This document shows positions 1 to 5,937 of a stretch of 7,541 nucleotides of DNA, in pieces. A program made the position numbers and the translations under genes. The DNA is taken from the NCBI GenBank assembly GCA_025455795.1, contig JALOLW010000272.1:1-7541 (forward strand), read 5' to 3'. The notes under the pieces were generated by a model. The model searched no databases, was not told the DNA's origin, and saw nothing but the letters and a program-made list of their open reading frames with translations. The stretch's first letter is position 1. Every line of letters begins with the position of its first letter. The stretch is from Spirosomataceae bacterium. GTDB taxonomy: Bacteria; Bacteroidota; Bacteroidia; Cytophagales; Spirosomataceae.

Positions 1-18
1 TTTTTGTTATTTTGCAAC

Positions 19-1740
19 ATGACAACCAAACGCTGGATATACCGCAAACCGCTTTCTGAAAGCCAACTTACCCAAGCCCAAGCCCTTGCCCAAGCCATCA
101 ACGTCAATCCTTTTCTGGGGCAATTGCTGGTACAGCGCGACATCACTACTTTCGACGAAGCCAAAGCGTTTTTTCGCCCCTCGCTCACCCACCTTCACGA
201 CCCTTTCCTGATGCAAGACATGGACAAAGCCGTGGCGCGACTACTGCAAGCCTTTGAGCATCAGGAAAAAATCTTGGTGTATGGTGACTACGACGTGGAC
301 GGGGCTACGTCGGTATCGGTGTTTTATGGCTTTCTCAAAAAATACTACCCGCATTTAGAATACTACATTCCCGACCGCTATGCTGAAGGCTACGGCGTGT
401 CGTGGCAAGGCATAGACTACGCCGCCGACAATGGCTTCACGCTCATTGTGACACTCGACTGCGGCATCAAGTCGGCTGATAAAGTGGCCGCCGCCCAAAC
501 GCGCGGCATTGATTTTGTGATATGCGACCACCACCGCCCCGACCACGCGCATTTCCCGCCTGCGGTGGCGGTACTCGACCCCAAGCGCGAAGACTGCGCC
601 TATCCGTACAAAGAACTTACGGGCTGCGGGGTGGGCTTCAAACTCCTCCAAGCCCTTTGTAGTCAGGGTTTTGGCGATGAAGCGACGCTACTTCAAGAAC
701 TCGACCTGCTCGTGGTGAGCATTGCTGCCGACATTGTACACATCACTGGCGAAAACCGCGTCTTGGCTACTTTTGGCCTCCAACGCCTCAACACCCGCCA
801 ACGTATCGGCCTCAAAGCCCTCATCGAAGTGGCAGGATTTAAGTCAGACTTAGACGTGACCAACGTGGTCTTTGGCCTTGCACCACGCATCAATGCCGCA
901 GGGCGCATTGCTCACGCCAAAGCCGCCGTAAAACTACTACTGTCTGACAATGAGGAGGAAGCCAAAGCGTTTGCCGAAGACATCAACAAGCACAATAGCG
1001 AGCGGCGCACGTTCGACACGAGCATCACCGACGAAGCCCTCAGTATGATACGCGACGACGAATGGATGCGCCACGCCAATAGTACCGTCCTCTACAAAGA
1101 AGACTGGCACAAAGGCGTAGTGGGTATTGTGGCGAGTCGCTGTATTGAGCATTTTCACCGCCCTACCATCATTTTGACCAACTCTCACGGCAAAGCGGCT
1201 GGTTCGGCACGCTCGGTGCCTGGTTTTGATGTCTATGATGCCATTGAGGCGTGTTCAGATTTGTTGGAGCAGTTTGGAGGGCATACGTTTGCAGCGGGGC
1301 TGTCGCTGCCCGTCGAAAATGTACCTGCGTTTCGGCTGAAGTTTGACGAAATCGTGCGGCAGAATATCCAACCTGAGCAGCTCACGCCCTTGATTGATAT
1401 TGACATGGACTTGGAGTTGGCAGCTATCAATCCGAAGTTTTTTGGCATTGTCAAGCAAATGTCGCCTTTTGGGCCTGCCAATATGACGCCCGTGTTTGCC
1501 ACGCACGGGGTGCAGATGACAGGCACGCCTACGATTATGAAAGAAAAACACCTCAAATTGGAGGTCTATCAGCCCACGCCGCAAGGGGCAGTGAAGTTTA
1601 CGGCGGTAGGGTTTGGGATGTCGTATCTGTACCCGCAGTTGGTAAGTGGCAAGCCGTTTTCGATCGCCTACACCATCGAAGAAAACACATTCCGCGACCA
1701 AACCACGTTACAGTTGTATTTGAAGGATGTGAAATTTTGA
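19..1740 (+). CDS. recJ: Single-stranded-DNA-specific exonuclease RecJ
   Basis: The 573-residue product is a full-length RecJ, the cytoplasmic 5'-to-3' exonuclease on single-stranded DNA used in RecF-pathway recombination, mismatch repair and base excision repair. The DHH phosphoesterase core is seen as YGDYDVDGATS (D90, D92, D94), TLDCGIKS (D147), CDHHRPDH (D170-H171-H172) and SIAADIV (D238), the Asp/His set that binds the catalytic metal ions. GLAPRINAAGRI follows, and then the DHHA1 domain with GSARS (from G395) and FGGHTFAAG (G420-G421-H422). The C-terminal 150 residues fit the RecJ OB-type domain. I chose the ATG at 19; an in-frame TTG at 4 is also open but adds residues with no family match. 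Length is typical for Bacteroidota RecJ and no residue of the core looks lost. The stop lies 5 bases before lptB, so the two were probably cotranscribed. Confidence 0.96.
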   Translation: MTTKRWIYRKPLSESQLTQAQALAQAINVNPFLGQLLVQRDITTFDEAKAFFRPSLTHLHDPFLMQDMDKAVARLLQAFEHQEKILVYGDYDVDGATSVSVFYGFLKKYYPHLEYYIPDRYAEGYGVSWQGIDYAADNGFTLIVTLDCGIKSADKVAAAQTRGIDFVICDHHRPDHAHFPPAVAVLDPKREDCAYPYKELTGCGVGFKLLQALCSQGFGDEATLLQELDLLVVSIAADIVHITGENRVLATFGLQRLNTRQRIGLKALIEVAGFKSDLDVTNVVFGLAPRINAAGRIAHAKAAVKLLLSDNEEEAKAFAEDINKHNSERRTFDTSITDEALSMIRDDEWMRHANSTVLYKEDWHKGVVGIVASRCIEHFHRPTIILTNSHGKAAGSARSVPGFDVYDAIEACSDLLEQFGGHTFAAGLSLPVENVPAFRLKFDEIVRQNIQPEQLTPLIDIDMDLELAAINPKFFGIVKQMSPFGPANMTPVFATHGVQMTGTPTIMKEKHLKLEVYQPTPQGAVKFTAVGFGMSYLYPQLVSGKPFSIAYTIEENTFRDQTTLQLYLKDVKF

Positions 1741-1745
1741 AGAAA

Positions 1746-2356
1746 ATGATACTCAGAACCGAAAATCTTATCAAAAAATACGGCTCGCGGCTCGTCAACG
1801 ACCACGTGAGCTATCAAGTAGCGCAGGGCGAAATCGTGGGAAGCGGGCGCGGCTGGGGGTGGGCTATTTGGCGCAGGAAGCGTCGGTGTTTCGGTCGCTG
1901 ACGGTCGAGGAAAACGTGATGGCTGTACTCGAAATGACCACCCTCTCCAAAGCCGACCAAAAAGCCAAATGTGAGGAACTGCTGGAGGAGTTCAGCCTCA
2001 CGCACGTCCGCAAAAACAAAGGTATGGTGCTGTCGGGTGGGGAGCGGCGGCGCACCGAAATCGCCCGTTGCTTGGCCGTTGACCCCAAGTTTATTTTGCT
2101 GGATGAGCCGTTTGCAGGGGTGGACCCTATCGCGGTGGAAGATATTCAGAGCATTGTGGCTAAATTGAAATATCGCAATATCGGTATCCTCATCACCGAC
2201 CACAACGTGGCCGAAACACTCTCCATCACCGACCGCGCCTACCTGCTTTTTGAGGGCAAAATTCTCAAACAAGGCACACCCGAAGAACTCGCCGCCGACC
2301 CGCAGGTGCGACGGGTGTATTTGGGGCAAAGTTTTGAATTGAAAAGAAAAATATAG
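1746..2356 (+). pseudogene. lptB: lptB, LPS-export ABC ATPase, with deletion and frameshift over the P-loop
   Basis: LptB powers the LptBFGC complex that extracts lipopolysaccharide from the inner membrane. The first 32 codons (MILRTENLIKKYGSRL... to GEIVG) read in one frame from the ATG at 1746. From about 1841 the homology continues in another frame as KRARLGVGYLAQEASVF, with the signature LSGGERRRTEIARCLA, Walker B FILLDEPFAGVDP and H-loop ITDHNV, ending at 2356. Between the two parts the segment that should carry Walker A (GPNGAGKTT) and the strands after it is absent. The two pieces hold 32 and 171 residues, about 39 short of the 241 of E. coli LptB, and the frames differ, so roughly 118-121 bases are missing. 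Reading on from the ATG gives a stop at 1899, 51 codons. Without Walker A no ATPase is possible. The gene sits between recJ and a TPR gene with very short gaps. It may be a real pseudogene with another copy elsewhere, or an assembly or sequencing error; I cannot tell. Confidence 0.88.
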
Positions 2357-2364
2357 CATAAAAA

Positions 2365-2820
2365 ATGGGCTTTTTGGATGCGATTATTGTCATACCGCTG
2401 TTGATTGGGTACTTTTTGCTCAAATATTATACTACTGACCATCAGACGGTTGTAGAAAAAGACCGTGCGCGTTTCAAAGAAGGCATCGCACTTTATGAGG
2501 CAAGAAAATACGCCGAAGCAATGCATTATTTTGACCAAAAAATGAAAGAATACCCCAAATCTGCATTAGTGTATGCGTATCGGGGCAAGTGTCAGTTGGC
2601 CGACGATAACCTCCACACAGCACTTTACAATTTCAACCAAGCGTTAGCTTTTGAATTGAATTTACCCGATGTGCTTTTGGAAAAAGGAAAAATACACTTT
2701 ACTTTGGGCGAATTTGAAGAAGCATTCTTGGCTTTTGACAAAGCCGCGTGGTTTACCCGAAACAAAGATGCCGACATTGTACAATGGCGCGACCGCGCAC
2801 GGAGCAAAGTGATTCGCTAA
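2365..2820 (+). CDS. Small membrane-anchored TPR protein
   Basis: The product has 151 residues. Residues 4-22 (DAIIVIPLLIGYFLLKYY region) form one hydrophobic N-terminal segment that reads as a membrane anchor or uncleaved signal. The rest is helical, with about three tetratricopeptide repeats near residues 34-66, 67-100 and 101-134, recognisable by the alternation of small and aromatic residues (for example YAEAMHYFDQKMKEYP, LHTALYNFNQALAFE and FEEAFLAFDKAAWF). TPR units usually serve as protein-docking scaffolds, but the partner cannot be read from this sequence. The ATG at 2365 lies 8 bases after the lptB stop behind an A-run, so it belongs to the recJ-lptB transcription unit. The soluble part probably faces the cytoplasm or periplasm next to the inner membrane; the side is unclear. 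The TPR assignment is fairly sure; the function is unknown. Confidence 0.82.
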   Translation: MGFLDAIIVIPLLIGYFLLKYYTTDHQTVVEKDRARFKEGIALYEARKYAEAMHYFDQKMKEYPKSALVYAYRGKCQLADDNLHTALYNFNQALAFELNLPDVLLEKGKIHFTLGEFEEAFLAFDKAAWFTRNKDADIVQWRDRARSKVIR

Positions 2821-2829
2821 TCTGAGTTG

Positions 2830-2878
2830 AGATTTGACAACTTTCTACGGCGCAACATTTTGTAAAGTTGTCAAATCT
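2830..2878. repeat. Perfect 15-bp inverted repeat in the intergenic spacer
   Basis: AGATTTGACAACTTT at 2830-2844 is matched by its exact reverse complement at 2864-2878, with a 19-base loop (2845-2863). It begins 10 bases after the TPR-gene stop, where a terminator would be expected. However, the 3' arm is not followed by a T-run on either strand, so it does not fit a canonical intrinsic terminator. It could be a mRNA-end hairpin that works without a U-tract, or a member of a dispersed intergenic repeat family. Confidence 0.75.
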
Positions 2879-2895
2879 ACCCACAAGCCATATCT

Positions 2896-2924
2896 CTAAA
2901 ATCTAATCAATCCCTAAAATCTAA
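2896..2924. repeat. Two copies of an 11-base direct repeat upstream of the DUF4199 gene
   Basis: CTAAAATCTAA occurs at 2896-2906 and again at 2914-2924, 18 bases apart start to start. The second copy ends 5 bases before the ATG at 2930. It is A/T-rich and may be only low-complexity leader sequence, but an 11-base exact match this close to a start codon could also be an operator or influence translation. Confidence 0.5.
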
Positions 2925-2929
2925 ATATC

Positions 2930-3448
2930 ATGGAACAACAACCTACTACTGCACGGACAGCCCTCAAATTTGGCCTTATCACTGGGGTCGCTTCTATTGT
3001 TTATACCACTATTTTGTACGTTACGGGTCAAGCCGCTAATACTGCTCTGGCTTGGTTTGGGATGATTATTTCGATCGTCGTGATGTACCTTGCCATGAAA
3101 GAGTTTAAGGAAGACAATGGCGGCTTTATGAGTTATAGTCAAGGACTCGGTATCGGCACGATGATGTCGGCAGTATCAGGGCTCATGGGTGCTTTTTACA
3201 ACTATATTTACAATGAGTTCATAGATACGACATTGCGCCAACAAATTTTGGATAAAACCCGCGAACAGTTGGAAGAACGTGGTATGGACGATGCTCAAAT
3301 TGACGCAGCAATGGAAATGTCTGCTAAATTTAGCTCCCCTGCCATCACTTTTATATTTGTTATTTTGGGAGCTATTATCATTGGCTTTATCATCTCTCTC
3401 ATTATTTCGGCCATTATGAAAAAAGACAAACCGTTTGAGTTGGAGTAG
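2930..3448 (+). CDS. DUF4199 family inner-membrane protein
   Basis: The 172-residue product resembles the DUF4199 family, small membrane proteins common in Bacteroidota whose role is not known. Four membrane segments are visible: about residues 13-32 (LKFGLITGVASIVYTTILYV), 38-56, 70-95 and 137-163. The family-like features are the N-terminal ALKFGLITG stretch, the MKEFKEDNGGFMSYSQGLGIG link between segments 2 and 3 with its conserved-looking acidic/glycine/serine run, and a soluble helical stretch between segments 3 and 4 (about 97-135, rich in Q, E, R and D). The C-terminus is short and lysine-rich (KKDKPFELE), probably cytoplasmic. The ATG at 2930 is the first methionine in frame and directly precedes the conserved part. 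The gene is separated from its neighbours by 109 bases upstream and a repeat-rich spacer downstream, so it may be its own unit. Family assignment is from recall of the pattern; no function is claimed. Confidence 0.78.
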   Translation: MEQQPTTARTALKFGLITGVASIVYTTILYVTGQAANTALAWFGMIISIVVMYLAMKEFKEDNGGFMSYSQGLGIGTMMSAVSGLMGAFYNYIYNEFIDTTLRQQILDKTREQLEERGMDDAQIDAAMEMSAKFSSPAITFIFVILGAIIIGFIISLIISAIMKKDKPFELE

Positions 3449-3457
3449 GTGATAAAA

Positions 3458-3489
3458 CAGTAGGCATAGGCAGTTTGCAGTAGGCATAG
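3458..3489. repeat. 12-base direct repeat CAGTAGGCATAG
   Basis: CAGTAGGCATAG is present at 3458-3469 and 3478-3489, 20 bases apart start to start, just after the DUF4199 stop. It forms the left part of a repeat-rich spacer that extends to the gldF start. Confidence 0.6.
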
Positions 3490-3513
3490 ATTCCTCCTGT
3501 CGTCGGAATGACA

Positions 3514-3553
3514 AAACTTTCCAAACTCCCCAAACAACTCAAACTTCCCAAAC
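3514..3553. repeat. 9-base tandem repeat ahead of gldF
   Basis: AAAC recurs exactly every 9 bases at 3514, 3523, 3532, 3541 and 3550, giving four 9-base units (AAACTTTCC, AAACTCCCC, AAACAACTC, AAACTTCCC) and the start of a fifth. Read from the ATG at 3508 it encodes a Lys/Leu/Pro-rich stretch (KLSKLPKQLKLPKRK) that resembles no part of GldF. This supports its being untranslated leader DNA. Confidence 0.75.
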
Positions 3554-3564
3554 GCAAAAAAGAC

Positions 3565-4293
3565 GTGTTTGCTATTTTTCAAAAAGAAATCAATTCATTT
3601 TTTAGCTCATTGGTGGCTTATATCGTCATGGCGGTGTTTCTGACGGCGATTGGGCTACTGATGTGGGTGTTTCCCGACACCAACGTCCTCAACTACGGCT
3701 ACGCCGATATGGGTACGTTTTTTTCGCTTACCCCCTACGTGTTTTTGTTTTTGATTCCCGCCATCACCATGCGCTCGGTAGCCGAGGAAGTACGGACGGG
3801 GACGATAGAGCTTCTGCTCACCAAGCCGCTGAGTGACTGGCAGTTGGTCGTCGGGAAATTTCTGGCCAACTGGGCGTTGGTACTCATTACGCTCCTGCCC
3901 ACGCTGCTTTACTTTTATTCGATTTATCAACTGGGCAATCCCGTCGGCAACATTGACACGGGTGCGGTGGTAGGGTCTTACGTAGGACTCGTGTTGCTGG
4001 GGGCGGTGTTTGTAGCCGTAGGCGTGTGGGCGTCGTCGCTTACCGACAATCAAATCGTGGCGTTTGTGGTGGGCGTTTTTGTGTGTTTTCTGTTATACGT
4101 GGGCATTGGGGCCGTCGCAAGGTTGGATTTTTGGGGAACAATCGCTTATCCGCTGACTTGGATTTCGTTGGATGGGCAGTACGCCGATTTGGGCCGTGGC
4201 CTCATAGACTCGCGCAATGTCGTCTATCTTTTGAGCCTTGTAGTCGTGTTTTTGTGGTTTACCCAACGTCGCGTTGCATCCAAACGAGCCTAA
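3565..4293 (+). CDS. gldF: GldF-type gliding-motility ABC transporter permease
   Basis: This is an ABC-2 type permease of 242 residues. In Flavobacterium johnsoniae GldF works with the ATPase GldA and with GldG and is needed for gliding; the cargo is not known. Six membrane segments are visible at about residues 14-36, 52-70, 99-121, 135-157, 165-185 and 219-233. Between segments 2 and 3 lies SVAEEVRTGTIELLLTKPLSDW (split here as residues 71-92), the cytoplasmic coupling stretch typical of the family. I prefer the GTG at 3565 as start because it gives MFAIFQKEINSFFSSLVAYI, matching where GldF proteins usually begin, and it follows an A-rich run. The in-frame ATG at 3508 would add 19 Lys/Leu/Pro-rich residues coded by a 9-base tandem repeat. 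The stop overlaps the next ATG by one base (TAATG). The usual partner gldG is not downstream. A related ABC-2 permease of other function is possible but less likely. Confidence 0.87.
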   Translation: MFAIFQKEINSFFSSLVAYIVMAVFLTAIGLLMWVFPDTNVLNYGYADMGTFFSLTPYVFLFLIPAITMRSVAEEVRTGTIELLLTKPLSDWQLVVGKFLANWALVLITLLPTLLYFYSIYQLGNPVGNIDTGAVVGSYVGLVLLGAVFVAVGVWASSLTDNQIVAFVVGVFVCFLLYVGIGAVARLDFWGTIAYPLTWISLDGQYADLGRGLIDSRNVVYLLSLVVVFLWFTQRRVASKRA

Positions 4294-5441
4294 TGAAAAT
4301 CGTCCTTGCCCCCGACAAATTTCGCGGCTCACTCACCGCCTTAGAAGTCTGCCAAGCCATGAGCGAGGGCATCAGACAAGTGCATCCCGAAGCTGAAATT
4401 GTATCACTCCCAATGGCCGACGGCGGCGAAGGTACTGCCGCAATCCTCACCACCAACTCAGGCGGTCAAATGCACCGTACCACCGTAGCCGACCCGCTCG
4501 GTCGCGCCGTAGAAGCGCAATACGGGCTATCGGCCAATAAAACGACGGCTTTTATCGAAATGGCTTCGGCCTCTGGGGCTACACTGCTCCAAAATCACGA
4601 GCGTAACCCCCTCAAAACCACCACTTACGGCACAGGCCAACTTATCCAAGCCGCTGCCGCGCAAGGGGCATCACACATTGTATTGGGGATTGGCGGCAGT
4701 GCCACCAACGACGGCGGTATCGGTATGGCAGCGGCGTTGGGTTGGCAGTTTTTGAATGCTTTGGGGCATGAAATCCCACCTACTGCCGAGTATTTATTCC
4801 AAATCGAAAAAATCATTCCTCCTGCTACTTCGCTTGACATCAACGTGGAAGTGGCTTGCGATGTCAACGCCCCCCTTTGCGGGCCAATGGGCGCATCGCA
4901 TATTTACGGCCCCCAAAAAGGGGCTACACCCCAAATGGTGGAAATTCTGGACAGCGGCCTTCAACATTTGGCCGACGTTATCAAACGCGATTTTGGCAAA
5001 GATTTGGCCAACGTTGCGGGGGCGGGCGCGGCGGGCGGACTGGGGTTTGGGGCTTTATTTTTCTTGAATGCCGCCCTCAAAGAAGGTGTCAGTATCGTGA
5101 TGGAACAGACACATTTTGAGCAGCATCTCACCAATGCCGACCTCATTTTGACCGGAGAAGGGAAGATAGATCACCAAACGTTACAAGGAAAACTGATTGC
5201 GGGTATTGTACAAGCGGGCAGGCGACACGGCGTGCCTACGGTAGCGATATGCGGGGCATTGTTGGCCTCACCACAAGACTTGCAGCAGTTGGGTTTGGCT
5301 TACGCCACTTCCATCATCTCCCGCCCCATGACCTTAGACGAAGCTCTCCAAACTGCTCATCAGGGCGTAGTAGATGCAGTCTGTCATTTGCTCCATTTTT
5401 GGGGAAATTCGCTTCCAAAAACATCTCCTACAAATGCCTAA
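4293..5441 (+). CDS. glxK: Glycerate kinase (GarK/GlxK family)
   Basis: The 382-residue product phosphorylates glycerate with ATP; enzymes of the GarK/GlxK family, 380 residues long in E. coli, form 2-phosphoglycerate and feed it into lower glycolysis. Family motifs are all present in order: MKIVLAPDKFRGSLTA (1-16), LPMADGGEGT (39-48), FIEMASASG (87-95), TTYGTGQLI (110-118), LGIGGSATNDGGIGMAAALG (131-150), VACDVNAPLCGPMGAS (187-202) with YGPQKGA, GAGAAGGLGFG (243-253), LILTGEGKID (284-293) and the C-terminal MTLDEA. No key residue appears altered. The start ATG at 4293 overlaps the gldF stop by one base, which suggests translational coupling; upstream reading-frame sequence has no family match and lies inside gldF. 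There is no other glycerate, glyoxylate or tartrate gene nearby, so its pathway context here cannot be read from neighbours. The gene symbol follows the family; garK would be equally acceptable. Confidence 0.95.
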   Translation: MKIVLAPDKFRGSLTALEVCQAMSEGIRQVHPEAEIVSLPMADGGEGTAAILTTNSGGQMHRTTVADPLGRAVEAQYGLSANKTTAFIEMASASGATLLQNHERNPLKTTTYGTGQLIQAAAAQGASHIVLGIGGSATNDGGIGMAAALGWQFLNALGHEIPPTAEYLFQIEKIIPPATSLDINVEVACDVNAPLCGPMGASHIYGPQKGATPQMVEILDSGLQHLADVIKRDFGKDLANVAGAGAAGGLGFGALFFLNAALKEGVSIVMEQTHFEQHLTNADLILTGEGKIDHQTLQGKLIAGIVQAGRRHGVPTVAICGALLASPQDLQQLGLAYATSIISRPMTLDEALQTAHQGVVDAVCHLLHFWGNSLPKTSPTNA

Positions 5442-5739
5442 ACCAGTCAATAATATTCACGACAAGTTGGAAGAATCTATCAAAATATTACCAGCACCTT
5501 TTCCCAACAAAGTCATGAGCATTTACGACGAATTAATCCAAGAAGGCTTCCAACGAGGTATCGCCGAAGGCATCGAAAAAGGTATTGAAAAAGGCCGTGC
5601 CGAAGGCACTGAAAAAGGTATCGAAAAGACGATTTTAAATGCCTTTGACAACGGCATTGGCCTCGATCTTATCCGCGTCATAACGGGGGAAAGTATTGAG
5701 AAAATTGAGGACATTTTACAAAAAAACGAAAGGAAATAG
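5434..5739 (+). pseudogene. Rpn/PD-(D/E)XK nuclease family remnant with internal deletion
   Basis: This open frame of 101 codons starts inside the 3' end of the glycerate kinase gene (8-base overlap). Its N-terminus MPKPVNNIHDK resembles the opening (N-x-HDK) of the Rpn, or transposase_31, PD-(D/E)XK nuclease family. It then passes directly into what looks like the family's C-terminal tail: LEESIKILPAPFPNKVMSIYDELIQEG, seven Gly-x-x-x tetrads at residues 38-65 (GFQR, GIAE, GIEK, GIEK, GRAE, GTEK, GIEK), and the closing helix LIRVITGESIEKIEDIL. Full proteins of this type have around 250-300 residues, so the nuclease core with its catalytic D/E-x-K residues appears to be missing, with the frame kept. 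It may be a decayed gene or a small expressed protein; an ATG at 5515 could also start the tail alone. The overlap with the kinase gene and the terminator directly behind it mean that it is probably transcribed. Confidence 0.68.
5545..5628 (+). repeat. Seven 12-base units coding Gly-x-x-x tetrads
   Basis: Seven consecutive 12-base units each begin with a glycine codon (mostly GGT or GGC, once GGA-type spelling within the run) and most end with GAA AAA or GAA. The protein read-out is a 4-residue glycine repeat rich in Glu and Lys, as often found near the C-terminus of Rpn-type nucleases. Units 3, 4, 6 and 7 are nearly the same at DNA level, so slippage could change the copy number without breaking the frame. 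Confidence 0.7.
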
Positions 5740-5760
5740 CCCTGTAACAGGTAGTTACAC

Positions 5761-5793
5761 AAAGCGAGTGAGAGAAGTCTTACTCGCTTTTTT
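5761..5793 (+). terminator. Intrinsic terminator closing the gldF-glxK block
   Basis: AAAGCGAGTGAGA (5761-5773) pairs with TCTTACTCGCTTT (5778-5790) as a 13-bp stem with one G-T pair (5770/5781) and a GAAG tetraloop. The stem runs into six T residues (5788-5793). It lies 21 bases after the stop of the Rpn-like remnant. The opposite strand also has an A/T-rich flank, but no convergent gene needs it. Confidence 0.9.
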
Positions 5794-5839
5794 GTTGGGG
5801 GAAGGTCTCAGCATTTTATCACTTTTTAGACTCAAAACC

Positions 5840-5853
5840 CTGTCAATCTGTCA
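5840..5853. repeat. Direct repeat CTGTCA upstream of the grpE promoter region
   Basis: CTGTCA occurs at 5840-5845 and 5848-5853, 8 bases apart start to start. The pair ends 13 bases before the possible -24 element. Its place suits a regulator-binding site for the grpE-dnaJ unit, but two 6-base copies can also arise by chance. Confidence 0.35.
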
Positions 5854-5866
5854 GTAGTAGCGGCAT

Positions 5867-5881
5867 TGGCAAAATAATTGC
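5867..5881 (+). promoter_or_regulatory. Possible sigma-54 type promoter for grpE-dnaJ
   Basis: TGGCA-N6-TTGC (5867-5881) matches the -24/-12 pattern of sigma-54 promoters: GG at 5868-5869 and GC at 5880-5881 stand the required 12 bases apart. Transcription would start near 5893, some 45 bases before the grpE ATG. The same bases also form a GGCAA/TTGCC inverted repeat. Two bases farther, CATCTTTG (5883-5890) is close to the Bacteroidota housekeeping -7 box TAnnTTTG, but no TTG lies at the usual -33 distance. Either reading is tentative. Confidence 0.45.
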
Positions 5882-5937
5882 CCATCTTTGCGGCAACATT
5901 ATTTCCCTATATTTTTGAGAAAACACGCCAAAGCGAC

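Noticed and set aside
1859..2356. GTG at 1859 as the start of a shorter, intact ABC protein
   Set aside because: The residues before it (KRARLG, from 1841) are still LptB homology in the same frame, and a product without Walker A would not be a working ATPase.
1255..2359. Long open frames on the minus strand opposite recJ and lptB (1255-1701 and 1814-2359)
   Set aside because: They lie opposite well-supported coding sequence, show no recognisable motifs, and have compositions expected from reverse-strand reading of real genes.
4026..4292. Upstream extension of the glycerate kinase frame to 4026
   Set aside because: The extra 89 codons run out of frame through gldF and match nothing in the family, while the ATG at 4293 gives the exact usual N-terminus.
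5374..5433. Upstream extension of the Rpn-like frame to 5374
   Set aside because: It is within the kinase gene in another frame, and the family-like opening begins only at the ATG at 5434.
5743..5759. TGTAAC/GTTACA hairpin just after the Rpn-like stop
   Set aside because: It is only 6 bp with a 5-base loop and no T-run; the strong terminator 18 bases downstream explains the 3' end.
5878..5937. Upstream extension of grpE to 5878
   Set aside because: It would start inside the probable promoter and adds 20 residues with no GrpE similarity.
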